From Mycobacterium sp. (lineage in GTDB: Bacteria > Actinomycetota > Actinomycetes > Mycobacteriales > Mycobacteriaceae): DNA of 64,000 nucleotides. The stretch spans positions 62,001 through 126,000 of the forward strand of contig NZ_SCRH01000054.1 in NCBI RefSeq assembly GCF_004298145.1, given 5' to 3'. Below, piece after piece: positions 25,980-34,698 of this stretch (within the stretch, counting starts at the first letter, position 1; each line of letters starts with the position of its first letter). The notes under the pieces were generated by a model. The model searched no databases, had not been told where the DNA came from, and was given only the letters and a program-made list of their open reading frames with translations. The position numbers and the translations under genes are program-made.

Positions 25980-27497
25980 CTACGAATACTTCTCGACCAA
26001 CGTGCGCTTGTAGAGCTTACCGGTATCGGTGCGCGGTAGCGACGGCTCGAACGAGATCGACCGCGGGCACTTGTAGTGCGCGAGCCGGTCCCGTAACCAA
26101 CCCATCAGCTCCGCAGCGAAATCCTCGGTCGCATCGGTCGGATCAGTGGTCTGCACAACGGCTTTCACAGACTGCCCCATTTCGGGATCCGGAATGCCGA
26201 ACACGGCCGCGTCGAGCAGCTTGGGATGGGTGATCAACATGTCCTCGGCTTCCTGCGGATAGATGTTGACACCCCCGGAGATGATCATGTGGTGGCGCCG
26301 ATCGGTGAGGTAGAGATACCCGTCTTCGTCGAGGTATCCCACATCGCCGACGGTGGTCCAGCCACGTATGTCGCGTGAAGCGGCGGTCTTGTCATTGTCA
26401 CCGAGATAGGTGAACGTAAGCCCATTTTCGCAATAAATGTCGCCGGCCTCTCCCGGCGGTAACTCCTGAGAGCTGTCGTCCAGTATGTGCAACACACCGG
26501 TCACCGCCTTGCCGACAGATCCCGGGTGAGCGAGCCACTCCTGCGCGGTGATGAAGGTTGACCCGGCACCCTCGGACGACGCGTAGAACTCGTCGATAAT
26601 AGGCCCCCACCAGTCGATCATGGCCTTCTTGATCTCAACCGGGCAGGGCGCCGCGGCGTGCACCACCCGCCGCAGACTCGACAGGTCATAGGAATTGCGT
26701 TCAGCTTCAGGCAGCTTGAACATCCGCACGAACATCGCCGGAACGAACTGCCCGTGAGTGATCCCATAGCGCTCGATGGCCTCCAGCGCACCACGGGGGT
26801 CGAACTTCTCCATCACCACGGTCGTGGCACCCATCGATTGAGCCGTCATCGACCAGTAGCCGGGCGCGGTGTGGTACAGCGGCGCCGGGCTCAGATACAC
26901 CGAGTCGCCTGCGATGCCCACCCTGTCGAACAGCGGCGTGAGGAGCAATGGCGCCTCCGCCGGCGTCAGGTGCGTCAGCTTGCGCAGGATGCCCTTGGGA
27001 CGTCCGGTTGTGCCCGAGGAGTACTGGAGCAGTTCGCCCTCGCGCTCACCGGCTACGGGTGTATCGGGATAGCCGGCGATGCACTCCGGGTAGCGCTGCC
27101 AGCCGTCGAGGTCGTCGTCGGCAATCACGCGCAGTGCCGGCAGCCCCTCGCCCAGATGTTTGCCGAGCTCTTCGCACACCGGCCGTGTCACGCGCGAACC
27201 GATCACCGCCTGGGCGCCGCTGTTGGCCACGATGTAGGCGGCTTCGGCGGCGGTCAGGTGGGTGTTGATCACCGCGTAGTACAACCCGATGCGACGCGCG
27301 GCCCACATGACCGCATGAATGTGCTCGTTATTTTCCATGACGACCGCAATCGCGTCGCCTTCGCCGAGACCGGCCTGGCGGAAGCGGTGCGCCAATCGGT
27401 TGGCGCTGGCTTCCATCTCGGCGAAACTCACTGTTTTCCCGGACGGATGAAGGATGAGCGCCGGCTTGCCCGATTCAACGTGCTCGCGGATCTGCAT
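25980..27497 (-). CDS. Acyl-CoA synthetase (FadD4-like)
   Basis: This 505-residue AMP-dependent ligase has the P-loop LQYSSGTTGRPKG, EFYASSEGAG, TTVGDVGYLDEDGYLYLTDR and the catalytic Lys in RTDTGKLYKR. The N-terminus MQIREHVESGKPALIL resembles mycobacterial FadD4 as I remember it. The ATG start lies 44 bases downstream of an inverted repeat (27541-27557) on its own strand, which is probably an operator. It converges with the thioesterase gene. Confidence 0.87.
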   Translation of the reverse strand: MQIREHVESGKPALILHPSGKTVSFAEMEASANRLAHRFRQAGLGEGDAIAVVMENNEHIHAVMWAARRIGLYYAVINTHLTAAEAAYIVANSGAQAVIGSRVTRPVCEELGKHLGEGLPALRVIADDDLDGWQRYPECIAGYPDTPVAGEREGELLQYSSGTTGRPKGILRKLTHLTPAEAPLLLTPLFDRVGIAGDSVYLSPAPLYHTAPGYWSMTAQSMGATTVVMEKFDPRGALEAIERYGITHGQFVPAMFVRMFKLPEAERNSYDLSSLRRVVHAAAPCPVEIKKAMIDWWGPIIDEFYASSEGAGSTFITAQEWLAHPGSVGKAVTGVLHILDDSSQELPPGEAGDIYCENGLTFTYLGDNDKTAASRDIRGWTTVGDVGYLDEDGYLYLTDRRHHMIISGGVNIYPQEAEDMLITHPKLLDAAVFGIPDPEMGQSVKAVVQTTDPTDATEDFAAELMGWLRDRLAHYKCPRSISFEPSLPRTDTGKLYKRTLVEKYS

Positions 27498-27540
27498 GAC
27501 CCTGTTTTCTTTCGACTACGTGTGGCACTAGGTTGACTAT

Positions 27541-27557
27541 GTTACTGACACGGTAAC
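27541..27557. promoter_or_regulatory. Inverted repeat upstream of the FadD4-like gene, probable operator
   Basis: GTTAC-TGACACG-GTAAC has perfect five-base arms and a seven-base spacer. It lies in the 68-base gap between the acyl-CoA synthetase (start 27497) and the stop of the upstream flavoprotein gene. The position 44 bases before the start suits a TetR-type operator controlling the synthetase separately from the large minus-strand operon. Confidence 0.4.
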
Positions 27558-27565
27558 GCACCCGG

Positions 27566-28699
27566 TCAGTCCTCGTCGACTTGCTCCATCAACGACTCAT
27601 AGTCCGCCAACGGTGCCGTTCCCTCGCCGGCGAACCGGTCGAGTAGCACAGCCGTTGCGTCGACGGCTGACCAGCCGTTCAGGCCGGAGGCCTCGACGGC
27701 CCGTTCAGCGAGAACCTCAGCAATGGTCCCGCGTGGCGGCGAAAGTTCAACGAGATCGGCCTTCAGCGCGGCGACGACCGCGGCCGCATCGTCGGGATGC
27801 GAACCGTTGTCGGACGGTGCTCGCCCCGCCCAACCGGCGACGTACAGGCCCGCGGTGGGTATCGAGCCGATCAACACCCGGCTGCCTCGATGGGCGACGT
27901 GTCCATTGTCCTCGTCAATGCCGTTCCAGCAGAACAACTCAGCCCGGGGGCGAAGTAACAGTTGGGCTCTCAGGTCCACGCTGACCACCCTGCCGTAGGC
28001 GTCGGGCCGGTGCACGCACCGTAGCGCGCGGGCTCGGTTGCGTCCCACGACACCGACCGGGGTAAGTCCCGTACGAACCACCAGATCCGCGGGAACCCCT
28101 GGGGGCACGAATATTTCGGATTGCTGTCGCATGTCCACCAGCTGGACGTGGCGTAGCTTGCTGGTGGCGAGCCGGGTAAACACTTCGTCGGAGACGCCAC
28201 TTGGCGGGTGTCCGCAAAGTACTTCGGCGACCTTCAGGGGCACTGGTGAAATTCCGATGAGCACCGCGGAGTCCATCGCGAGGTCGAGCTCGTCAACCTC
28301 CACATCGCGGTTGCCGGCCAACCACGCCTCGACGTGGCTCACGGTACCGATACCCACCGAATTGCAGCCGGCAACAGCCAACGGCATGTCGCGAGGCGCA
28401 CCAGTGGTCAACACCACCGCATCGACAACGGACCGCACGTCGCCCAGCGGTAGCGCCGAACCGATCACGACGTTGCCCAAGTAGGTCACTCTGCTGTCAC
28501 CGAGAACCGCGTCGACCTCGCGCGCAACCCGTCGCAAGCACCGCGCTCCCGCCGCCGGGCCATGCCGCAGCAAGCCGTCGGGCAAGCCGGCACGGTCGAC
28601 GAGATCTATCTCCACCTCTAGCGCGCTCTCCGCGAGAAGCGCTGACACCACGGCAAATCCGGCGGGTCCGGCGCCGATTACCGCCACGCGCAACGTCAT
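27566..28699 (-). CDS. FAD-dependent oxidoreductase, degenerate FprA/adrenodoxin-reductase-like
   Basis: This 377-residue protein has the N-terminal dinucleotide fold VAVIGAGPAGFAV and a C-terminal LYVAGWAGRAPSDNGSHPDDA helix typical of FprA-type ferredoxin-NADP reductases. Normal family members have ~450 residues, a FGLVRYGVAPDH motif and a GNGNVALD NADP-binding loop. Here these read DGLLRHGPAAGAR and GISPVPLKVA, so both the substrate and NADP sites are altered. It ends an operon with a P450, so it may be the electron-transfer partner or have become a different flavoprotein. Confidence 0.65.
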   Translation of the reverse strand: MTLRVAVIGAGPAGFAVVSALLAESALEVEIDLVDRAGLPDGLLRHGPAAGARCLRRVAREVDAVLGDSRVTYLGNVVIGSALPLGDVRSVVDAVVLTTGAPRDMPLAVAGCNSVGIGTVSHVEAWLAGNRDVEVDELDLAMDSAVLIGISPVPLKVAEVLCGHPPSGVSDEVFTRLATSKLRHVQLVDMRQQSEIFVPPGVPADLVVRTGLTPVGVVGRNRARALRCVHRPDAYGRVVSVDLRAQLLLRPRAELFCWNGIDEDNGHVAHRGSRVLIGSIPTAGLYVAGWAGRAPSDNGSHPDDAAAVVAALKADLVELSPPRGTIAEVLAERAVEASGLNGWSAVDATAVLLDRFAGEGTAPLADYESLMEQVDED

Positions 28700-28707
28700 G
28701 TCTGAAG

Positions 28708-29739
28708 CTACTTCGTGTAGTGACGGTCCAGGCCGTTGAGCGGGAAGGTCTCGATCCAGGCGTGCGACGTCAGCGGCACCCGGCGGTCGCCGACCCGGCG
28801 CACGCTACCGGCCTGACCGTGATAGGCGTCTCGACGCGCCGCGGCCAGTGATCTCATCTGCCCGCGGTCGATCGCGGTGAATTCCCACTCGGTACCGTCG
28901 GTGCGGTAGCGCGCCCTCTCCACGTACTTGTCCACGTCAAGCACCACGTCCGCCTCAATTTCGGTGGTTTCGACGACGGGTCCGTTGTGATCGGACACCA
29001 CCGCGAAACCCCATTCTTCCTTGCCCAAACAGAGGCCCCCGCTTTCGTGCTCACCGTCGGCATAGGTGTTGACGAACGACACCCAGGCCATCTCCACCGC
29101 ATTGAAGATCGGACCATTGTTGTAGACCTGGCCGACGGGGCCATAGAAGCTGTCGAGTGAGAAGTAGCCACTGACCGGTCGGCCTTGGACGTGGCCCTCA
29201 GCCGCAAACGCCTGCGACGCGTAGAAGTTCCCCCCACGCTCGTCGATGTTGGGCGTGAACCACTGATAACCGAGACCGAGGCGCCGACCTTCGATGTTCA
29301 TCAAATCTCCTTCGCTCCACGCGAAGTGGCCGTCGGCGACGGCCAGGGAGAAGGGTTGGCTGTAGAGCGTCGCGGCCGCAATGACCGTGAACCGGTCTAA
29401 CTCATCCGCAATCGACCACTTCACCCCAGCGCCCCGATGAGAAGCCATGAATGCCTGTGGAGCGATCTCCAAGGTGTCGGTGTCGAGGTTCGACGACAAC
29501 TGCAGGCCGGTCGACATCTCGGTCACAACCTTGCGGATCGGGGCATAGAAGTTGCCGTCGCGGTCCGAGACACAACTGAAAAAGTAGGTGCCCATCGGCG
29601 CCAGCCCAAAATATTCGCGGTCGAGATAGGCATCGCGAGAAGCAAATTCGTAGGTGCTGACGACACTACGGAAGTTGAAGTTACCGCGCCGCCGCGAGGG
29701 CCACCTCCACGCGGGCCGCCCGGGGAGCGTGCCGGTCAC
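28708..29739 (-). CDS. Hypothetical protein, paralogue of the upstream gene product
   Basis: This is a 343-residue protein of unknown function. The GTG start overlaps the stop of the upstream gene (GTGA). The first ~25 residues are arginine-rich, and the true start could be an internal VVSTYEF codon. The segment YQWFTPNIDERGG...ASQAFAAEGHVQGRPVSGYFSLDS matches the equivalent part of the neighbouring 333-residue protein, so the two are tandem paralogues. The fold looks beta-rich (AttH/lipocalin-like). No catalytic motif is recognised. Expressed with the P450 and aldehyde dehydrogenase, it may bind or modify the same lipid. Confidence 0.6.
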   Translation of the reverse strand: MTGTLPGRPAWRWPSRRRGNFNFRSVVSTYEFASRDAYLDREYFGLAPMGTYFFSCVSDRDGNFYAPIRKVVTEMSTGLQLSSNLDTDTLEIAPQAFMASHRGAGVKWSIADELDRFTVIAAATLYSQPFSLAVADGHFAWSEGDLMNIEGRRLGLGYQWFTPNIDERGGNFYASQAFAAEGHVQGRPVSGYFSLDSFYGPVGQVYNNGPIFNAVEMAWVSFVNTYADGEHESGGLCLGKEEWGFAVVSDHNGPVVETTEIEADVVLDVDKYVERARYRTDGTEWEFTAIDRGQMRSLAAARRDAYHGQAGSVRRVGDRRVPLTSHAWIETFPLNGLDRHYTK

Positions 29740-30737
29740 ACACCGACCCCCTTGAGCGCACCCGTCCTCAGGAGTCGAGAGTTATAAGTCTCCATCAACG
29801 CTTCAGTGGTCTTGGGCTTGCGCGTCTCTCCCGCCTGGTACACCCAGCCCTGACGCCAGCGATGTTCGTCCTGCAGGTCGTCTCGCACGGGACAACGGCC
29901 GCCCTGATGGGCCTCCCAAATCCAGGTCTGTCCCCCGCCCCGATATGTGACCTTGGTCGGGAAGGTCGACTTGTCCAAGGGTTCGCCTTCGAGTTCGATC
30001 TCGACGTCGATGTCCTTGGCGATCAACGGAGGGCCGTCAGTGCGGTGGATGACCATGATGTTGAACTCGCCGATTCCGTGCACGAGGTGCCCGGAATGTA
30101 CGTTCCCATCTTCGAACTCGGTGGCGAACCCCACCCAAGCCGCTTCGTGTTTGGCGATCGCGGGGCTGGCGATGTAGTCGACTCCCTTGTCGATGTGGAT
30201 GCTGTCGTGGAATACCAACCCATTGACATGAGTGCCCTTGACCGTGCCTTCGACCCGAAACAGGCGCGACGCGTACGACGACGGAACCTCTTGATCCGGC
30301 GAGAAGAACTGAACGCCGTCGCCGACCAGGTCACCGGTGAGGGATACGTGATCGTCGTCGTGCCATTCCAACTTGTCGCCCCACGTCAACAGCATCGGTG
30401 TGCCGTCGGGGCGCCACACCCCCCACTTTCCATCGCGCTGGCCGTGCTCCACCGGTCCCGAGTAGGAGGTGTTGTGATCCTTCGAATACGTGAAGTCCTC
30501 GCCGATTTTGGCTTCGGCGAGGTGCAGATAACGAGCCTTGTCTGGGTAGAAGCCGCGGATCGGCCACCAGTAGTCTCCGGCGGCCGATCTCACTGAGCCG
30601 TAAAGGTATTGCATTCCCATCGGCACGCCATTGACCTCGCCCCAGAACTGCGCGGGATCCGTTTCGATTATCGCACCGACCGGCGCATAGCCGTACTCGC
30701 CGAGCTTGCGGGCAGCTGGAGTCTTGTTCAGAGCCAT
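29736..30737 (-). CDS. Hypothetical protein, beta-rich, P450-operon member
   Basis: This 333-residue protein starts at ATG 30737, chosen because upstream codons look non-coding and AAAGG precedes it. It has the blocks DYWWPIRGFYPDKARYL, QFFSPDQEVPSSYASRLF, EGTVKGTHVNGLVFHDSIHI and AAWVGFATEFEDGNVHSG, the same order as in the 343-residue paralogue downstream. There is no signal peptide. Function unknown. The conserved pairing suggests a heteromer or two steps on related substrates. Confidence 0.62.
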   Translation of the reverse strand: MALNKTPAARKLGEYGYAPVGAIIETDPAQFWGEVNGVPMGMQYLYGSVRSAAGDYWWPIRGFYPDKARYLHLAEAKIGEDFTYSKDHNTSYSGPVEHGQRDGKWGVWRPDGTPMLLTWGDKLEWHDDDHVSLTGDLVGDGVQFFSPDQEVPSSYASRLFRVEGTVKGTHVNGLVFHDSIHIDKGVDYIASPAIAKHEAAWVGFATEFEDGNVHSGHLVHGIGEFNIMVIHRTDGPPLIAKDIDVEIELEGEPLDKSTFPTKVTYRGGGQTWIWEAHQGGRCPVRDDLQDEHRWRQGWVYQAGETRKPKTTEALMETYNSRLLRTGALKGVGV

Positions 30738-30781
30738 GTTCTTTCGCCTTTCTACAGCGGGTCGAGAATGGAACGCATGAC

Positions 30782-32056
30782 TCAACGTGCGTCGAAGACG
30801 ACTGGGACCTTGTTGGGCGCGCGCAGGCCAATGCCCTGGACGCGTGCCTCGTGGCCGGTTTCCGGGTCCAGTCGCAGCCCCGGCAGCCGGTCGAACAATC
30901 CCGTGAGCGCCGCCGACATCTCCGACCGCGCCAGGTGGGTGCCAAGGCAGGCGTGCGGGCCCCAGGCAAATGTGATGTGCGGTTTTTTCTCCCGGAAGAT
31001 GTCGAACGCGTCGGCGTCCTGCCACCGGGTGTCGTCACGGTTGGCCGCGCCGATCGATATTTCCAGCACAGTACCCTCCGCGATCTGGACACCGCCGAGT
31101 TCAAAGTCTTCCAACGCGATTCGATTGATAGAGCTCAGCGGCGGCTCCCACCGCAGACCTTCCTCGATCGTCTGGGGCAGCAGACTCCGATCGGCGATCA
31201 GGGCATCGAGCTGATCCTGGTTCTGCAGCAGGCCGAGCAGCAAACTCGCCGTTGAGCGCGCGGTGGTTTCGCCGCCCGCGGGGAGCAAAAGCCGTAAGAA
31301 GGACACGATTTCGATGGTGTCCAGCCGGCTGCCGTCAAGTTCCGCGTTGGCCAGCAAGGTGATCAGATCCTCGCCGTGGCCGCCGCGACGTTCCTCGATC
31401 AACGGCGACAAGTAGTTCTCGAGATTGCGGGAGGCTTCCATCGCGCGGTCGTGGTCGTAGAACACCGCGATCGTCTCGCCGGCCCAGGTGTTGAATCGCT
31501 GGATGTCCTCGTAAGGGAGGCCCATCATTTCAGTGATGATGTAGACCGGGAACAGCAGAGTGAACTCGCGGTACAGGTCGGCCGATCCACTGCGTTCGAA
31601 CCGATCGATCAAGCCATGAACCGCCGGCAGTATCGCCGTCTCCTGCCAGCGATCCAGGGACCGGCGCGTGAAAGCCTGCGTGATAAGGCCGCGATGCCGT
31701 CGGTGTTCGGACCCGTCCATGCCGATGATGGTGCGGCCCCATACGTGGCCGATGGTGTCGAGCCAGAATTTGGACGACATCCGGTCATCGGCGAGTGCCT
31801 GTTGGCAGGTTTCGTAGCTCAGCGCGCAGGAGAACGAAACCTTGTTGAAGGCTTCTTGTTTACGGTAGTCCTCGACGCCAATTAGCTCCGCCTGTTTTTG
31901 ATGATGCACCGGTGCGCGTCGTCGTGCCTCGCCGAGCGGGCCATACAGCTCGACGATCCGTGAGCGCGGTGTCTCGGCCGCCGCCGCATCGACGTAGGCA
32001 CTGTCGTCGGCGGTGCGGATGTAGTCACGCAATCCGGAGCCGGTACTGGTGGTCAT
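30782..32056 (-). CDS. Cytochrome P450
   Basis: This 424-residue soluble bacterial P450 has the I-helix oxygen-activation motif LLPAGGETTAR, the ExxR motif in EGLRWEPP, and the heme loop FAWGPHACLGTHLARSEM with the axial Cys near residue 370. The ATG at 32056 overlaps the upstream stop (ATGA). No ferredoxin lies next to it. The nearest redox candidates are the FprA-like protein at 27566 and the small ferredoxin at 13995. Together with the aldehyde dehydrogenase in the same operon it could oxidise a methyl or alcohol group toward an acid. Confidence 0.9.
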   Translation of the reverse strand: MTTSTGSGLRDYIRTADDSAYVDAAAAETPRSRIVELYGPLGEARRRAPVHHQKQAELIGVEDYRKQEAFNKVSFSCALSYETCQQALADDRMSSKFWLDTIGHVWGRTIIGMDGSEHRRHRGLITQAFTRRSLDRWQETAILPAVHGLIDRFERSGSADLYREFTLLFPVYIITEMMGLPYEDIQRFNTWAGETIAVFYDHDRAMEASRNLENYLSPLIEERRGGHGEDLITLLANAELDGSRLDTIEIVSFLRLLLPAGGETTARSTASLLLGLLQNQDQLDALIADRSLLPQTIEEGLRWEPPLSSINRIALEDFELGGVQIAEGTVLEISIGAANRDDTRWQDADAFDIFREKKPHITFAWGPHACLGTHLARSEMSAALTGLFDRLPGLRLDPETGHEARVQGIGLRAPNKVPVVFDAR

Positions 32057-33186
32057 AAGGGCTGCTCCCAAGCTTTGACTGGCGCAATGTCTTCGAATGT
32101 GGTGGTGCCATTGACGGCTCGCCGCAGGACCAAGAAATCCGCACCTTTGTAGGCGCGGCGGTCATTGGGCCCCAGTGTGATGATGGTCCCGGGTCCGCCG
32201 GTGCACGCCGGGACGCGGCGCAAGGTGTCGAGCGCATCGCGCAGGGCGGTGGAGGTGGCAATCCTCATCCTGCCCAGCGCCAGTGCAAATGCGTGGCCGA
32301 TGTCGTAGGCGGTCGACATGCCCGAGTTTGCCGGGGTGTACCCGTAACGCTTGGTAAACCGTTTCAGCACGGCGGCGAACACCTCGTTGCGTTCGTCGTA
32401 CTGATCCACGCCGACCCATCCCTCGAGTCGCTGGGCGCGTTCGGTGCTGTACGTGGCGCTGACGAACGCGGTCGTCTGGATCCGTGGCGGATCCCAGCCG
32501 ATGCGCTCCAGCGCCGGACGCACCCACTGGTTGACACCACCCAGGCCGAGGTAGACCAGCGCGTCCGGTTTCGAGTCGCGGCAGACCTTGAGCGCACCGA
32601 CCAGTTCCTCGACGCTGGTCGCCGGATACACCGGTGGTTCGGCGGTCACCACCAGTCTGTGTGGCTGCAGCTCGTACCGCAGGAACTGAGCGAACTCCTC
32701 CCCGATCTGGGTGCGCTCGCGAAGGACCGCGATCCTGCGATGACCGTTGGCCTGCAACCAAGCCGCCATCACCGCCGGCTCGTCGGCCAGGCCGCCATTA
32801 GCGAAGGCGTAAGCGTAGTCACCGACGTATTTCGTTGAGCCACATATCGTTGCCGTGGGAACGGCGAGACGCTCGATCTCCGGCAACAGGGCCAGACAGT
32901 TGTCGGATGTCATCGGCCCGACCACGCCCAGGACGTCCTGCTCCTCGACGAGCTCTCGGTACGTTTTGATCAGCCCGGCCGCCGAAGCCCAGGGTTGGGC
33001 GTATACCTCGCGGACGATGAGTTCGACAGGACGTTCCAACAGTCCCCGCGCGGCGACCTCGTCACATGCCAGTTGGACCGCGTCCGGCCACGCGTCGCTG
33101 AGTCCCGGATGGTCCGGCAGGTCGATAAGCACACCCAGGCGGTAGGGTTCGATCGGCCGGCCGTGATAGTGGGTTGCCACGGTCAT
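32053..33186 (-). CDS. Periplasmic-binding-protein-fold ligand-binding protein without signal peptide
   Basis: This 377-residue protein is of the branched-chain amino-acid/AmiC-type receptor fold. Visible are YRLGVLIDLPDHPGLSD at the N-terminus, DVLGVVGPMTSDNCLAL and KPDALVYLGLGGVNQW. The N-terminus has no hydrophobic signal or lipobox, and no ABC permease or ATPase gene is nearby. It therefore probably works in the cytosol as a ligand sensor or carrier. It overlaps the P450 start by four bases. Confidence 0.75.
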   Translation of the reverse strand: MTVATHYHGRPIEPYRLGVLIDLPDHPGLSDAWPDAVQLACDEVAARGLLERPVELIVREVYAQPWASAAGLIKTYRELVEEQDVLGVVGPMTSDNCLALLPEIERLAVPTATICGSTKYVGDYAYAFANGGLADEPAVMAAWLQANGHRRIAVLRERTQIGEEFAQFLRYELQPHRLVVTAEPPVYPATSVEELVGALKVCRDSKPDALVYLGLGGVNQWVRPALERIGWDPPRIQTTAFVSATYSTERAQRLEGWVGVDQYDERNEVFAAVLKRFTKRYGYTPANSGMSTAYDIGHAFALALGRMRIATSTALRDALDTLRRVPACTGGPGTIITLGPNDRRAYKGADFLVLRRAVNGTTTFEDIAPVKAWEQPL

Positions 33187-33198
33187 CGCCCTCTTGCG

Positions 33199-34698
33199 TC
33201 AACCGGCATGGAATTGAATCGCTTTCGTCTCGGTGAAGTCGTCGAGCACATCGGCGCCCAATTCTCGGCCCACACCCGATCGCTTGTAGCCACCGAACGG
33301 CGCCCACGGGCTCATGCCCCCGGTGCCACCGTTAATGCTGACGTTCCCGCTCTGAATGTTCTGCGCCATCCCGAAAGCCGCACCCGGATCAGCGGTCCAA
33401 ATCGAACCGGACAGACCGTAGACGGAGTCGTTGGCGATCCGCACGGCCTCATCGTCGTCGTCGAACGGGATCGCCACTCCGACAGGGCCGAACACCTCCT
33501 GCTGGGCGACGGTCATGTCACTGCGGACGTCGGCCAGCAGCGTGGGTTCGTAGTAATAGCCGCGGGCCATCTGTGGGGGGCGACGCCCGCCGGCCATCAC
33601 CCTCGCCCCCTGCTGCAGCGCGCCCGCCACGTACTTTTCGGCCCTGATGCATGCGGTGTCCCGAATCAACGGGCCGACAACCGTGTGCGCATCGGTGGGG
33701 TCGCCGAGGGGAAGACGTCGCAGCATCGCGGTCACGCGCTCGAGGTAGCTCTCATAGAGGGAGCGGTGCACCAAGTGCCGCGTCCACAATGCACAACCCT
33801 GCCCGGAAAACAGGGTCAGTTCCTGCGCGCCCCTGGCCGCCGCGGCGTCGAGGTCGGCATCGGCGCGCACGATCATCGCCGACTTTCCGCCGAGTTCGAG
33901 CGTGATGTGTTTGAGAGTCGTAGAGGCCTGCGCCATCACCTTGGCACCTACCGCGTCCGATCCGGTGAACGTGACCATGTCAACCCGCGGGTCGGTGGTC
34001 AGGCACTCCCCCACCTCGATTCCGCCCGTGACCACGTTGAGCACACCTGGCGGTAATTCCGCTTCCTGCGCCGCTGCCCCCAACAGCAACGCCTCCAACG
34101 GCGTGAAATCCGAGGGTTTCAGCACGACAGTGCATCCGGCGGCCAGCGCGGGACCGACCTTGAGGAGATTGACGAAGAAGGGGGCGTTGAAGGGTGTGAT
34201 GGCGGTGACCACGCCGCGGGGGGAGCGCTGCACGACACCCGACCCTAAAACGTTGGCGCCCTGGCGGTTCCGGAAGTTGGTAACCGGGAGCGGGCGCAGT
34301 GCCTCGAACGCGGCGCATCGCTCGACGAAGAACTCGAAAAGCTGCATCGGCGCGTCGAACTGACTGGGCCGCGCCACCGATATCGGGATGCCGGCTTCGG
34401 CGACCACCAATCCCACGATGTCCTCGGCCCAGCCGGCCAACACGTCGCGCAGTCGGGCCAGTGCGATCGATCGTTGCGCGGGCGTCAGTCTCGGCCACGG
34501 ACCCTCATCGAATGCCTTGCGGGCGGCCGACACGGCGGCATCGGCGTCGACGAGTGCACCCCACGGTGCGGCGGTGATGGTTTCTTCGGTCGCCGGATTC
34601 AACACCGGCGCTTCCGTTTCGGTTGCGCGCCAGCCACCGTCGACGAAGAGGCCTTGGTAGGAAGATCTCGCCGGGGCCGCAGCGATAGGTGTACTCAT
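33199..34698 (-). CDS. Aldehyde dehydrogenase (NAD(P)+-dependent)
   Basis: This 499-residue ALDH has the family's catalytic features: FNAPFFVNLLKVGPALAAG, the NAD-binding FTGSDAVGAKV, the ELGGKSAMIV Glu region and the catalytic Cys in SGQGCALWTR. Usual length. The ATG at 34698 overlaps the stop of the SDR fusion gene (ATGA). It probably oxidises an aldehyde made by the P450 or an SDR in this operon to an acid that can be CoA-activated. Confidence 0.9.
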   Translation of the reverse strand: MSTPIAAAPARSSYQGLFVDGGWRATETEAPVLNPATEETITAAPWGALVDADAAVSAARKAFDEGPWPRLTPAQRSIALARLRDVLAGWAEDIVGLVVAEAGIPISVARPSQFDAPMQLFEFFVERCAAFEALRPLPVTNFRNRQGANVLGSGVVQRSPRGVVTAITPFNAPFFVNLLKVGPALAAGCTVVLKPSDFTPLEALLLGAAAQEAELPPGVLNVVTGGIEVGECLTTDPRVDMVTFTGSDAVGAKVMAQASTTLKHITLELGGKSAMIVRADADLDAAAARGAQELTLFSGQGCALWTRHLVHRSLYESYLERVTAMLRRLPLGDPTDAHTVVGPLIRDTACIRAEKYVAGALQQGARVMAGGRRPPQMARGYYYEPTLLADVRSDMTVAQQEVFGPVGVAIPFDDDDEAVRIANDSVYGLSGSIWTADPGAAFGMAQNIQSGNVSINGGTGGMSPWAPFGGYKRSGVGRELGADVLDDFTETKAIQFHAG

